64,000 nucleotides of DNA from Rufibacter sediminis (GCF_014269285.1 NZ_JACOAF010000041.1:124001-188000), one strand, 5' to 3'. Numbered from the stretch's first letter, positions 8,727 to 16,766 are shown. A program made the numbers and translations. Notes: a model not told the origin generated them from the letters alone.

Positions 8727-9665
8727 TTAGGCGTTGGCGGGCATGTTGTCCAGCACATCCATTACTTCGCGCACGGCTTTTTCAGAGGCTTTCAACAGGG
8801 CCATTTCGTCCTCGTTCAGTTGCAGCTCGATTACTTTCTCAATGCCGTTTTTACCCAGCACGACCGGTACTCCCAGGTACGTGCCAGTGATGCCGTATTC
8901 GCCTTCCAGTTTGATACACACGGGGAACACGCGTTTCTGGTCACGGACAATGGCTTCTACCATCTGGGCCGCGGCGGAACCCGGTGCATACCAGGCCGAG
9001 GTGCCCATCAGTTTCACCAGCTCGCCACCGCCGTTCTTGGTGCGGTCTACAATGGCGTCCAGTTTGGCAGAATCAATCAGTTCGGTAACCGGAATGCCGC
9101 CCACCGTGGTGTAGCGCGGAAGCGGCACCATGGTGTCGCCGTGGCCACCCATCAAGACGGCCTGAATGTCTTTGGGAGATACGTTCAGTTCTTCGGCTAA
9201 GAAAGCGCGGTAACGGGCGGTGTCCAGGATGCCGGCCATACCCATCACTTTGGTGCGGGGCAGCTTGGAGGTGATGTGCGCGGCGTAGGTCATCACGTCC
9301 AGCGGATTAGACACCACAATGATGATGGCGTCTGGTGAGTGCTTGATCACGTTCTCGGTCACGGAACGAACGATACCGGCGTTGGTGCTGATGAGGTCAT
9401 CGCGGGTCATGCCGGGTTTGCGGGGCAGTCCGGAGGTGATTACCACCACGTCTGAGTTGGCGGTGCGGCTATAATCATTGGTGACGCCCACGGTGCGGGT
9501 GTCATAGAGGTTGATCGGCGATTTCTGCCAGATATCCAACGCCTTGCCTTCGGCGAAGCCTTCTTTGATATCCACTAACACTACTTCATTGGCAATCTCG
9601 CGGTACGCCAAAACGTCGGCACAGGTGGCCCCTACGTTACCGGCTCCAACTACGGTTACTTTCAT
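8727..9665 (-). CDS. mdh: Malate dehydrogenase
   Basis: 312 residues, the usual length for the LDH-like type III malate dehydrogenase. The NAD-binding motif GAGNVG is at residues 7-12 followed by an acidic VLVDIKEG strand end. The substrate loop GLPRKPGMTRDDL is near 79-91, and catalytic GGHGDTMVPLPRY is near 173. The enzyme interconverts malate and oxaloacetate in the TCA cycle, in the cytoplasm. It stands alone between hairpins, which suggests its own transcript. Confidence 0.96.
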   Translation of the reverse strand: MKVTVVGAGNVGATCADVLAYREIANEVVLVDIKEGFAEGKALDIWQKSPINLYDTRTVGVTNDYSRTANSDVVVITSGLPRKPGMTRDDLISTNAGIVRSVTENVIKHSPDAIIIVVSNPLDVMTYAAHITSKLPRTKVMGMAGILDTARYRAFLAEELNVSPKDIQAVLMGGHGDTMVPLPRYTTVGGIPVTELIDSAKLDAIVDRTKNGGGELVKLMGTSAWYAPGSAAAQMVEAIVRDQKRVFPVCIKLEGEYGITGTYLGVPVVLGKNGIEKVIELQLNEDEMALLKASEKAVREVMDVLDNMPANA

Positions 9666-9750
9666 TCTGTTTAGGTTTGGTTAGATGATATACTACGCGG
9701 TTAAATTAGGAAAAAGGGCGGCACCTGAAAATTATTTCATGGCTGATTGC

Positions 9751-9907
9751 CTTTTAATTGTTGATTGTTAATTGCTGATTGTTGTTTTAGGGCTGTTTTC
9801 CTGAAAACAGCCTTTAAGCGCACCTCAGCTCCTTCTCTCTTTGTCAACCATCAGGCTGAAGTAATTACTATTCAAGAACAATTAACAATCAGCAATCGAA
9901 CAATCAA
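9751..9907. repeat. Intergenic module A: inverted word-repeat arms around a GTTTT palindrome
   Basis: Left arm (9751-9783) and right arm (9877-9907) are inverted copies sharing GTTGATTGTT and ATTGCTGATTGTT, with one small indel. A GTTTT palindrome (9783-9820) lies between them. The right arm contains the TGA stop codon of tilS (9904-9906). A relative of the arm words occurs at the 3' end of the aldo/keto reductase gene (25832-25893). Confidence 0.7.
9783..9820. repeat. GTTTT palindrome copy in module A
   Basis: Arms TGTTTTAGGGCTGTTTTC and GAAAACAGCCTTTAAGCG, close to the consensus. Confidence 0.75.
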
Positions 9908-11232
9908 CTTCGGGTGACGGTGATTTCCAGCACTTCCTGGGTGTTTTCCGTGACTTTAAACCGGTTGTCCAGTTGCTGCCCCAGCACCCACGTCAGGGAC
10001 GCGTCTGAGACTAGTACCCAAACATCGGGCTTAAGGTTGGCCGGTACTTTCTTATCGATCAAAAGATCGCTCACTTTTTTCTTTCCGTTCATGCCCAGCG
10101 GGATAAACCAGTCGCCTTCTTTCCAGGGGCGCAGCTTGAGCGGAAATTTCACCAGGTCGGCGTCCAGGGCGGCCACGTCTTTGGAGCGGGGCACTTTGTA
10201 GCCTTCGGCGGGTTTTCGGGCTATTTTCGCCAAATAAGGCCCGAAACGCAGTTCGGTGGTTTCTTCGGGCACGCTGATGCTCCCGAATTTCTCCAGCGGT
10301 TTAGGGGTGATGACCAGGTCTTCGCGGTCTTTCACCAGCACGTGGGTAGGGGAGGCGAAGGTCTTGCCCGAGAGGCCGTCCCAGGCGGCGGCGATCTCCT
10401 GGGCTTGGCTGTAGGAGAAGTGGAACGGTTTTAGCAATTCGTGCAGCAGAACCACCGGGGCGGCGCTGGTTTGCAGCGGGGCAATAGAAAGATAGGTGGC
10501 TCCGTTCTCCTGGCGTTGCGTTTTGGCCTTCGTTTCCTGAAAAGAGGCCTGAAACACGGCCTCGGCGCCTTGCAGCCGCTCCAGGGTGGAGGTGAAGGTT
10601 GCCTCCAGGTTGGGGTTAAGTTGCTTGAGCACCGGAATCACCTCATGGCGCACCAGGTTGCGGTTGTACTTGCGGCTCTCGTTGCTGGAATCTTCCCGCC
10701 ACGCCAGGCGTTTGGTAACCAGCCAGTCATACAGATCGTCTTTGGTGAGGGGCAGGAGCGGACGGATGAGGTTGCCGTTTTGGGGCAGAATTCCGTGAAG
10801 TCCGGCCAAACTGGTGCCGCGCACCAGGTTCAGGAGCACGGTTTCCAGGGCATCGGACTGGTGATGGGCCGTGGCAATGACGTCATAGCCCAGCTGCTGG
10901 CGCATCTGCTCAAACCACTGATAGCGCAGGGTGCGGGCCGCCATCTGGATGGAAATGCCTTCCTGCTCGGCAAAGGCCTGGGTCTGGAACTGCTCGCTGT
11001 AGAACGGTGCGTCATACTGTTTGGCCAGTTTGCGCACGAACAGCTCGTCGGCGTCAGACTCCTCGCCGCGTAGCCCGAAGTTGCAGTGCAGCACGGCGAA
11101 CGGGAATTTTAGACGGTGCAAGACATCGGCGAGCACCACAGAATCCAGACCTCCGCTCACGGCGGCCAGAATTCTGGTGTCAGCGGTGGCAAGTTGGTGG
11201 GTGTCTATATATTGTAAAACTTTCTGGAGCAT
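9904..11232 (-). CDS. tilS: tRNA(Ile)-lysidine synthase
   Basis: 442 residues. The PP-loop AAVSGGLDSVVLADVL (residues 23-38) binds ATP, followed by LHCNFGLRGEESDADE and ATAHHQSDALETVLLNLVRG. The C-terminal part (about 370-440) matches the TilS tRNA-binding domain (LRPWKEGDWFIPLGMNGKKK). The enzyme converts cytidine 34 of tRNA-Ile(CAU) to lysidine so that it reads AUA; it is normally essential. Two GTTTT palindromes lie inside the gene (10209-10249 and 10519-10557) without breaking the frame, and the stop codon sits in a word-repeat arm. It is divergent from the OstA-like gene. Confidence 0.95.
   Translation of the reverse strand: MLQKVLQYIDTHQLATADTRILAAVSGGLDSVVLADVLHRLKFPFAVLHCNFGLRGEESDADELFVRKLAKQYDAPFYSEQFQTQAFAEQEGISIQMAARTLRYQWFEQMRQQLGYDVIATAHHQSDALETVLLNLVRGTSLAGLHGILPQNGNLIRPLLPLTKDDLYDWLVTKRLAWREDSSNESRKYNRNLVRHEVIPVLKQLNPNLEATFTSTLERLQGAEAVFQASFQETKAKTQRQENGATYLSIAPLQTSAAPVVLLHELLKPFHFSYSQAQEIAAAWDGLSGKTFASPTHVLVKDREDLVITPKPLEKFGSISVPEETTELRFGPYLAKIARKPAEGYKVPRSKDVAALDADLVKFPLKLRPWKEGDWFIPLGMNGKKKVSDLLIDKKVPANLKPDVWVLVSDASLTWVLGQQLDNRFKVTENTQEVLEITVTRS
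10209..10249. repeat. GTTTT palindrome copy inside tilS
   Basis: Arms GGTTTTCGGGCTATTTT and AATAAGGCCCGAAACGC; encodes part of LRFGPYLAKIARKPAEG without breaking the frame. Confidence 0.6.
10519..10557. repeat. GTTTT palindrome copy inside tilS
   Basis: Arms CGTTTTGGCCTTCGTTTC and GAAAAGAGGCCTGAAACAC; encodes FQASFQETKAKTQ in frame. Confidence 0.6.
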
Positions 11233-11257
11233 TGGTGAAGGAAGGGTAGTTAGGTTA

Positions 11258-11421
11258 AATCAAGCGTACTATTCGGCTTTGGTGCGGCAAAAGGCCATGG
11301 AGAGAACTTGCTGCTGCCATTTCATGGCACCGTAGCGCGGCTATGCTGCTCAAAAATGGCATCGGCAGCACCTCACTCTAACCTTTTTCGCTGACAAAAA
11401 CGAATGTTACGCTTGATCTTA
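11258..11421. repeat. Long imperfect palindrome filling the tilS/OstA-like intergenic region
   Basis: The two halves (about 11258-11336 and 11338-11421) align to each other as inverted copies over ~80 bases: ATCAAGCGTA outermost, then ATTCG, AAAAGG, GCCATTT and the centre GTAGCGCGGCTA. Arms are diverged but alignable throughout. The structure separates two divergent genes, so each gene has a version of the same sequence upstream. Confidence 0.65.
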
Positions 11422-11422
11422 G

Positions 11423-11430
11423 TAATTTTG
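11423..11430 (+). promoter_or_regulatory. Candidate -7 box (TAATTTTG) for the OstA-like gene
   Basis: TAATTTTG matches the Bacteroidota TANNTTTG -7 consensus and ends 18 bases before the ATG at 11449. No clear -33 element is visible. Confidence 0.4.
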
Positions 11431-11448
11431 TTTCTCTTATAAGCATTG

Positions 11449-13218
11449 ATGAAGTTCACAAAGATAGGTTTAGTATCTCTTTTCTCCCTGTTCTCGGTTA
11501 TTTTGGCTTTCGGCCAGGGAACACCTGCCCCTGCGCCGCAGGGAAACGGGCAACCAGTGGAGGTATCGGCCAATACGCTGCAGTCGGGGAGGTACAACGG
11601 CGAGGAGGTGCGCCGCCTGCTGGGCAACGTGGTCATGCGTCAGGGACAAACCACCCTTACCTCAGACTCCGCTTACCAATACGTAAGTGACCGGAACAAG
11701 CTGGAGGTGTTCGGGAACGTGCACATCACCCAGCCCGGCATGGACGCCACCAGCGCCACCGCCAGCTATGACGGTACCCGGCGCATCGCCAACATGCGCG
11801 GCGGCGTGACGCTGCGCGATGAGCAGATGACCCTGACCACGCCCTCGCTGGATTATGACCTCAACGCCAAGCGTGCCTACTACACCCAGGCCGGGAACAT
11901 TGTGGGGCCAGACTACACCATCAACAGCCAGCTGGGAACTTACACCTCAGATGACAAGGTGCTTACCTTCAAAAAGAACATCAAGTACGTGGGGCAGAAC
12001 GCCGAGGTGCTGAGCGATACCATGTCTTACAACACCGTGACCAAGGTGGTGGAGTTCTTTGGGCCTACCACCATCAAATCGCCGGACGGAACGCTGTTCG
12101 CGAACCGCGGAACCTACAACACCGTTACCCGCGAGTCTAATTTCCGGGGCAACGCCAGCATCAAAACGCCCGATTACCTCATCAGAGGCGAGGTGCTGAC
12201 CTATGACAAAACCAAAGAGTACTACACCGCCTCCCGCAACGTCTCCATGACGGCTATCAAAGACACCACCGTGATTACCGGGCAAACGGCGCTGTACTGG
12301 CGGGCCCGGGGCCGGGCGAAGGTGTACGGTTCTCCGGTGATGCGCACCATTGAGAAACGCGATACCATGTACCTTTCCGCGGATACGCTGGTCTCGGTGG
12401 AGAACGTGAAAGACAAAACCAAAAAAGGCAAGCTCTTCGCTTACCACGATGTGCGTATCTTCAAGTCTGATCTGCAGGGCTTGTGCGATTCGCTCACCTA
12501 TGACCAGAACGACTCCATCATTTACATGAGCCGGAACCCGCGCTTGTGGGCCAACAAAAACCAGATGACGGCAGACAGCGTGATCATGCAGCTGCGGAGC
12601 AACACCCTGGACCAGATGCGCATGTTCGGGAATTCCTTCGCTATTTCCATTGACACGCTGGAGAACTACAACCAGGTGAAAGGTCGCAACATGACGGCGC
12701 GGTTCGCCGACGGTAAGATCAGGCGCATAGACGTGAACGGAAACGCCGAAAGCCTATATTTTGCCCTGCAGGGCGATTCGGCCACCATGGGCATGAACCG
12801 GGCCGTGTGCAGTGACATGCGCATGATGTTCCAGGACGGGCAGGTGCAGTACATCACCTTTCTGGAGCAACCCGATGCCAAACTCATTCCACCCCACGAG
12901 CTGCAAGACCCCGATAAACGCCTGAAAGGCTTCGTGTGGCGCAGCGACGAGAAACCTACCCGTGCCTTTGTGCTGGAGAAAAGAGGCGGGAAAAAGGGCC
13001 CAGCCAAACCGAAAGATAAACCAGTGGCAGCCTCTACCTCAAAAGGAAAGAGCAGCAATAAGCCATCAGCCGGCACAACTGCTAAGCCTAAAGCCAGTGT
13101 GGCAAGTCCGCCCAAGCCAACAACCCAACAACCGGCCCAGCAGCAACCGGCTCAAGCGAAACCAGCCCGTAAGTTACCTTTGCTAAAGGGAGGAGGCTTC
13201 AAGAAGGCAGGTTCTTAA
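11449..13218 (+). CDS. OstA-like (LptA/LptD N-terminal-type) exported protein
   Basis: 589 residues from the ATG at 11449; a TTG one codon upstream is ignored. The signal peptide is MKFTKIGLVSLFSLFSVILA, cut before FGQG. The body consists of repeated beta-strand units typical of the OstA-like fold (LLGNVVMRQGQTTLTSDSA, VFGNVHITQPG, YFGPTTIKSPDG-like), which in the Lpt system form a jelly-roll carrying lipopolysaccharide. The last 60-70 residues are a low-complexity Lys/Pro/Ala/Gln tail. It heads a cluster with BamD, consistent with outer-membrane biogenesis. The LPS role is inferred from the fold. Confidence 0.85.
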   Translation: MKFTKIGLVSLFSLFSVILAFGQGTPAPAPQGNGQPVEVSANTLQSGRYNGEEVRRLLGNVVMRQGQTTLTSDSAYQYVSDRNKLEVFGNVHITQPGMDATSATASYDGTRRIANMRGGVTLRDEQMTLTTPSLDYDLNAKRAYYTQAGNIVGPDYTINSQLGTYTSDDKVLTFKKNIKYVGQNAEVLSDTMSYNTVTKVVEFFGPTTIKSPDGTLFANRGTYNTVTRESNFRGNASIKTPDYLIRGEVLTYDKTKEYYTASRNVSMTAIKDTTVITGQTALYWRARGRAKVYGSPVMRTIEKRDTMYLSADTLVSVENVKDKTKKGKLFAYHDVRIFKSDLQGLCDSLTYDQNDSIIYMSRNPRLWANKNQMTADSVIMQLRSNTLDQMRMFGNSFAISIDTLENYNQVKGRNMTARFADGKIRRIDVNGNAESLYFALQGDSATMGMNRAVCSDMRMMFQDGQVQYITFLEQPDAKLIPPHELQDPDKRLKGFVWRSDEKPTRAFVLEKRGGKKGPAKPKDKPVAASTSKGKSSNKPSAGTTAKPKASVASPPKPTTQQPAQQQPAQAKPARKLPLLKGGGFKKAGS

Positions 13219-13283
13219 GTAGGAATTCAGGCATACTTAGGAGCTCTTGCTCATCGTTCTAGGTATATTCAAAAGATTTTTGT

Positions 13284-13291
13284 TATTTTTG
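13284..13291 (+). promoter_or_regulatory. Candidate -7 box (TATTTTTG) immediately before bamD
   Basis: TATTTTTG fits the TANNTTTG consensus and ends only seven bases before the bamD ATG (13299). If used, the transcript would be leaderless or nearly so. Confidence 0.45.
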
Positions 13292-13298
13292 CGCGCTT

Positions 13299-14153
13299 AT
13301 GACCAAACTCATTCTTTCTTATTTCCCGGTTCTGCTCCTCGTTTTTCTGTTGGGCAGCTGTGGGCAATACAATAAAATCCTGAAAAGCGACGACGTAGAC
13401 AAAAAGTACGCCGCCGCGCTCTCTTACTATGAAAAGGAAGAGTATGCCAAAGCTGGTGCGTTATTGGAAGACCTGATGCCTGTTTTGAAGGGACGCAGTG
13501 AGTATGAGAAGGCCAATTTCCTGTACGCCTACACCAAATACCACCAGCAACTGTACCTGGAGAGCTCTTTCCATTTCACCTCGTTCGGGCAGACTTTTCC
13601 GCGAAGCCAGTACGCAGAGGAAGCGGCTTTCATGAATGCCAAGTCGCTGACCAATGAGTCTCCCTCTTTGAACCTTGACCAGCAGAACACCGTTCAGGCC
13701 ATGTCTGCTTTGCAGGAATTCATGCGGCGCTACCCGCAAAGCAAATACATGCAGGAAGCCAATGCCGTGTATGACGAACTGTCGCGTAAAATTGAGGTGA
13801 AAGCCTTTGAGAACGCCAAGCAATACTACAAGCTCACCAGCTATGATCCGCAGTACTACAAAGCGGCGGTGGTGACCCTGGAGAACTTCAGAAAAAGCTA
13901 TCCGTCTTCCATCTACAATGAAGAAGCCGCTTACCTGCGCATAGAGGCGCAATACAACTACGCCCGCGAAAGTATTGAAACAAAGCAGAAGGACCGCTAC
14001 GCCGAGGTGATCACCATGTACCAGACTTACGTAGATACGTATCCCAAAAGCAAATACCTGCGCGACGCCGAGAACATTTATGAGTCAAGCCGGCAAGCGC
14101 TGGAGAAACTGAGCAAAACCTCAGCCGCCGCGGCTACGGCAACCAATAACTAA
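13299..14153 (+). CDS. bamD: Outer membrane protein assembly factor BamD (lipoprotein)
   Basis: 284 residues. The lipoprotein signal MTKLILSYFPVLLLVFLLGS ends at lipobox LLGSC, giving an acylated Cys near residue 22. Five TPR-like helical repeats follow (KKYAAALSYYEKEEYAKAGAL; FPRSQYAEEAAFMNAKSL; YPQSKYMQEANAVYDEL; YPSSIYNEEAAYLRIEA; YPKSKYLRDAENIYES), the standard BamD architecture. BamD sits on the inner face of the outer membrane and helps BamA fold beta-barrels. The omega subunit gene starts 28 bases downstream. Confidence 0.93.
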   Translation: MTKLILSYFPVLLLVFLLGSCGQYNKILKSDDVDKKYAAALSYYEKEEYAKAGALLEDLMPVLKGRSEYEKANFLYAYTKYHQQLYLESSFHFTSFGQTFPRSQYAEEAAFMNAKSLTNESPSLNLDQQNTVQAMSALQEFMRRYPQSKYMQEANAVYDELSRKIEVKAFENAKQYYKLTSYDPQYYKAAVVTLENFRKSYPSSIYNEEAAYLRIEAQYNYARESIETKQKDRYAEVITMYQTYVDTYPKSKYLRDAENIYESSRQALEKLSKTSAAAATATNN

Positions 14154-14181
14154 TTTTTGTAAATCCCAATTCACTAGACAT

Positions 14182-14511
14182 ATGGCCCAAGTACCAGCAT
14201 CCATCGTAACGCGTAACATTTCTGACCTGGCGGTTGAGACCGGTAACGTATATCAGTCTATCTCCATCATCTCTAAGCGTGCCAACCAGATTGCCGTGAA
14301 GGTGAAAGAGGAATTGAACTCTAAACTGGCCGAGTTTGCCACCACCGTGGACAACCTGGAGGAAGTGTTTGAGAACCGCGAGCAGATTGAGATCTCCAAA
14401 TACTATGAGCGTCTCCCTAAGCCTACCAACATGGCCATTGAAGAGTTTGTAGAAGGAAAAGTATACTTCCGTAACGCCGATGACGAAGAGCAAACCTCTT
14501 CCGCGTTTTAA
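14182..14511 (+). CDS. rpoZ: DNA-directed RNA polymerase omega subunit, Bacteroidota type
   Basis: 109 residues beginning MAQVPASIVTRNISDLAVET. The Rpb6/omega-like core NVYQSISIISKRANQIAVKV (residues 23-42) matches the segment of omega that clamps the beta-prime C-terminus. The C-terminal extension (YYERLPKPTNMAIEEFVEGK) is typical of Bacteroidota omega proteins, which are longer than those of E. coli. It lies between bamD and coaC, spaced 28 and 14 bases, in an apparent operon. Confidence 0.88.
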   Translation: MAQVPASIVTRNISDLAVETGNVYQSISIISKRANQIAVKVKEELNSKLAEFATTVDNLEEVFENREQIEISKYYERLPKPTNMAIEEFVEGKVYFRNADDEEQTSSAF

Positions 14512-14525
14512 TTTCACGTTTCTGA

Positions 14526-15086
14526 ATGCTTCGGCATAAGAAAATACTCCTGGGGGTTTGCGGTAGCATCGCGGCGTACAAAGCGGCGCTGCTGGTGCGG
14601 CTCCTCATCAAAGCAGAAGCAGAAGTGCAGGTGATCCTGACCACTTCTGCTTCTGCTTTTATAACCCCCGTCACCCTGGCCACGCTTTCCAAACGGCCCG
14701 TGTTGACCGAGTTCGTGCGCGATGACAACTCCGGTCTCTGGCACAACCACGTGGAACTGGGCCTCTGGGCCGATGCCCTGGTGGTGGCGCCCGCCAGTGC
14801 CAACACGGTAGGCAAATTCGCCCACGGCCTGTGTGACAACCTTCTGTCGGCTACGTATCTTTCGGCGCGTTGCCCGGTGTTTGTGGCCCCGGCCATGGAC
14901 CTGGACATGTACCAGCACCCGGCGGTGCAGGAGAACTTCAGGTTGTTGCGCTCCTACGGGAACCACCTCATTGAGGCGGGGCACGGCGAACTGGCCAGCG
15001 GTTTGGTAGGGCAGGGGCGCCTGGCGGAGCCCGAGGAGATTGTTCAGGTTTTACAACAGCATTTTACCTCTCGTAACATTGTTTAG
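14526..15086 (+). CDS. coaC: Phosphopantothenoylcysteine decarboxylase (CoaC half of CoaBC)
   Basis: 186 residues. Flavoprotein motifs are GVCGSIAAYKAALLVRLL (residues 9-26), the catalytic histidine in LWHNHVELG near 76, the FMN-binding VVAPASANTVGKFAHG, and the substrate clamp PAMDLDMY near 124. It decarboxylates 4'-phospho-N-pantothenoylcysteine in coenzyme A synthesis. In most Bacteroidota this is fused to CoaB; here the frame closes at TAG 15084-15086, and CoaB continues in another frame that overlaps the end. The codons for residues 29-45 form an 18-bp perfect inverted repeat. Confidence 0.88.
   Translation: MLRHKKILLGVCGSIAAYKAALLVRLLIKAEAEVQVILTTSASAFITPVTLATLSKRPVLTEFVRDDNSGLWHNHVELGLWADALVVAPASANTVGKFAHGLCDNLLSATYLSARCPVFVAPAMDLDMYQHPAVQENFRLLRSYGNHLIEAGHGELASGLVGQGRLAEPEEIVQVLQQHFTSRNIV
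14610..14659. repeat. 18-bp perfect inverted repeat inside coaC
   Basis: AAAGCAGAAGCAGAAGTG (14610-14627) is the exact reverse complement of CACTTCTGCTTCTGCTTT (14642-14659), with a 14-base spacer. It encodes parts of KAEAEVQVILTTSASAF, a region where relatives usually show less repetitive codons. Confidence 0.85.
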
Positions 15087-15741
15087 CGGCAAGAAAGTCC
15101 TGATTACGGCGGGGCCCACCTATGAGCCCCTGGACCCGGTGCGGTTCATCGGCAACCATTCCACGGGGAAAATGGGCTTTGCACTGGCCCGCTGCCTGGC
15201 CGAGGCGGGCGCTGAAGTTTCCTTGGTGTCTGGTCCTACGGCGTTGACCCTGGATCATGCGTTGGTGCACATCACGCCCGTAATGACCGCCGATGAAATG
15301 TTTGCCGCCTGCGCGAAAGTGGCCCCGGAAGCCGACCTCTGGATCTTTGCCGCCGCCGTCGCGGATTATAAACCCAAGGACACCGCCACCTCTAAGATAA
15401 AAAAAAGCGATGCTTCCTTTACCATTGAGCTGGTGAAGAACGTTGATATAGCAGCTACCCTGGGCCAGCAGAAACGCGAAGATCAGTTTGCCGTCGGCTT
15501 CGCGCTGGAAACCGATCAGGAACTGGAGAATGCCCGCGGCAAACTCCTTAAAAAGAAATTGGACATGGTGGTGCTGAACTCCCTGCGTGACCCCGGAGCC
15601 GGGTTTAAGCATGACACCAATAAAATCACCATCGTGAAGGCGGCTTCCGTAGAGGAGTATGCTTTGAAAAACAAAGACGAGGTAGCGCAGGATATTCTGG
15701 AATCCATTAAAGCTGAATGGGCATGTTTGCAAAAAAAATAG
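15040..15741 (+). CDS. coaB: Phosphopantothenate-cysteine ligase (CoaB half of CoaBC)
   Basis: Open from a TTG at 15040 to TAG at 15741 (233 residues). The domain starts at LFSGKKVLITAGPTYEPLDP, with FIGNHSTGKMGFALA, AAAVADYKP and KIKK, all standard CoaB elements. It joins cysteine to 4'-phosphopantothenate using CTP. No ATG precedes the conserved TAGPTYEP motif in this frame, so it either starts at TTG/GTG-type codons, is reached by frameshift from coaC (a +1 shift between the frames), or reflects a base error. The 3' end overlaps the start of porD by 25 bases. Confidence 0.85.
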   Translation: MFRFYNSILPLVTLFSGKKVLITAGPTYEPLDPVRFIGNHSTGKMGFALARCLAEAGAEVSLVSGPTALTLDHALVHITPVMTADEMFAACAKVAPEADLWIFAAAVADYKPKDTATSKIKKSDASFTIELVKNVDIAATLGQQKREDQFAVGFALETDQELENARGKLLKKKLDMVVLNSLRDPGAGFKHDTNKITIVKAASVEEYALKNKDEVAQDILESIKAEWACLQKK

Positions 15742-16631
15742 GATGGATGGTGCTGGGTTTGCTGTTACCGCTGTGGGCGCAGGCGCAGGAATTACGCTGC
15801 GAAGTGACCGTGAACAGCGAACAGGTGCAGGCCACCGACCGGCAGGTTTTCCAGCAGATGCAGAACGCCATCTCCGAAATCATGAACAATACCCGCTGGA
15901 CGGGCGAGGTGTACCAGAACGAGGAGCGCATCAAGTGCAAGTTGTTCATCACGCTGCGGGCCATGCCCCAGATTGGCGTCTATGAGGCCAATACACAGGT
16001 GATCTCCAGCCGGCCCACCTACGGCAGCGGCTATGAAACCACCGTACTTTCATTTGTAGACACCAAGTTTGAGTTTGAGTACAACCCGGCGCAGCCGCTG
16101 CAGTACGCGCCCAATACCTATACCTCCAACCTCACCGCCATTCTGTCTTTCTACGCCTACACCATTATTGGCATGGACAACGACAGCTTCTCGCGGTTAG
16201 GCGGGGCCAATGCCCTGGCAGAGGCCAGCAACATCCTGAACCTGGTGACCTCGGCCGGTGCGGGCGGCGGCGGCTGGAGTGCCACTGCTGATACCCGTAA
16301 CCGCTATTGGCTCATTAACAACCTGCAGGACCCGCAGTTTGAACCGCTGCGTTCGGCCCTTTACCTGTACCACCGGCAGGGGCTGGACCTGATGACGCAG
16401 GACCCGGAGAAAGCGCGCCAGAACATCCTGGAAGCATTACGCAACATTCAGCAGGTCGCACGGATCAGATCGGGTGCCGCGGCGCTCCGCTCGTTCTTCG
16501 AAGCCAAGGCGACGGAACTGAGCAACGCCTTCGCCTCGGCCACGCCCGCCCAGAAGCAGCAGGCCTTTGAGCTACTCACCCAGTTAGACCCCACCAACCG
16601 CGCCCGCTACGAATCCCTGACGAAACGATAA
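15717..16631 (+). CDS. porD: DUF4835 family protein, PorD-like type IX secretion component
   Basis: 304 residues with a signal peptide (MGMFAKKIGWMVLGLLLPLW, cut after AQAQ). The start of the mature protein ELRCEVTVNSEQVQATDRQV and the segment LSFYAYTIIGMDNDSFS match DUF4835, the family containing Porphyromonas PorD, which is needed for type IX secretion. The order coaBC-porD-recN is conserved in Bacteroidota as I recall. An ATG two codons later (15723) is an equally possible start. Its start overlaps the coaB stop, so translation is probably coupled. Confidence 0.85.
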   Translation: MGMFAKKIGWMVLGLLLPLWAQAQELRCEVTVNSEQVQATDRQVFQQMQNAISEIMNNTRWTGEVYQNEERIKCKLFITLRAMPQIGVYEANTQVISSRPTYGSGYETTVLSFVDTKFEFEYNPAQPLQYAPNTYTSNLTAILSFYAYTIIGMDNDSFSRLGGANALAEASNILNLVTSAGAGGGGWSATADTRNRYWLINNLQDPQFEPLRSALYLYHRQGLDLMTQDPEKARQNILEALRNIQQVARIRSGAAALRSFFEAKATELSNAFASATPAQKQQAFELLTQLDPTNRARYESLTKR

Positions 16632-16632
16632 A

Positions 16633-16673
16633 CGCCTTTCGGGCCTGTTTTCCAGAAAGTACCCGGTAAACGG
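16633..16673. repeat. GTTTT palindrome copy
   Basis: Arms CGCCTTTCGGGCCTGTTTT and AGTACCCGGTAAACGG, starting two bases after the porD stop. Confidence 0.65.
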
Positions 16674-16680
16674 AAACGAC

Positions 16681-16717
16681 CTTTTGAGGCTCCTTTTCTA
16701 AAAACAGCCCCAAAACC
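16681..16717. repeat. GTTTT palindrome copy
   Basis: Arms CTTTTGAGGCTCCTTTTC and AAAAACAGCCCCAAAACC, in tandem with the previous copy. Confidence 0.65.
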
Positions 16718-16766
16718 AGAGAAGCCTTTCCAGCACCTAAGCCGGGAAGGCTTCTCTGGTTTTGGG
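16710..16766. terminator. Terminator hairpin after porD
   Basis: Inverted arms around CCAAAACCAGAGAAGCC and GGCTTCTCTGGTTTTGG, with a short internal loop, follow two GTTTT palindromes. It would end the OstA-like to porD transcript. Confidence 0.7.
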
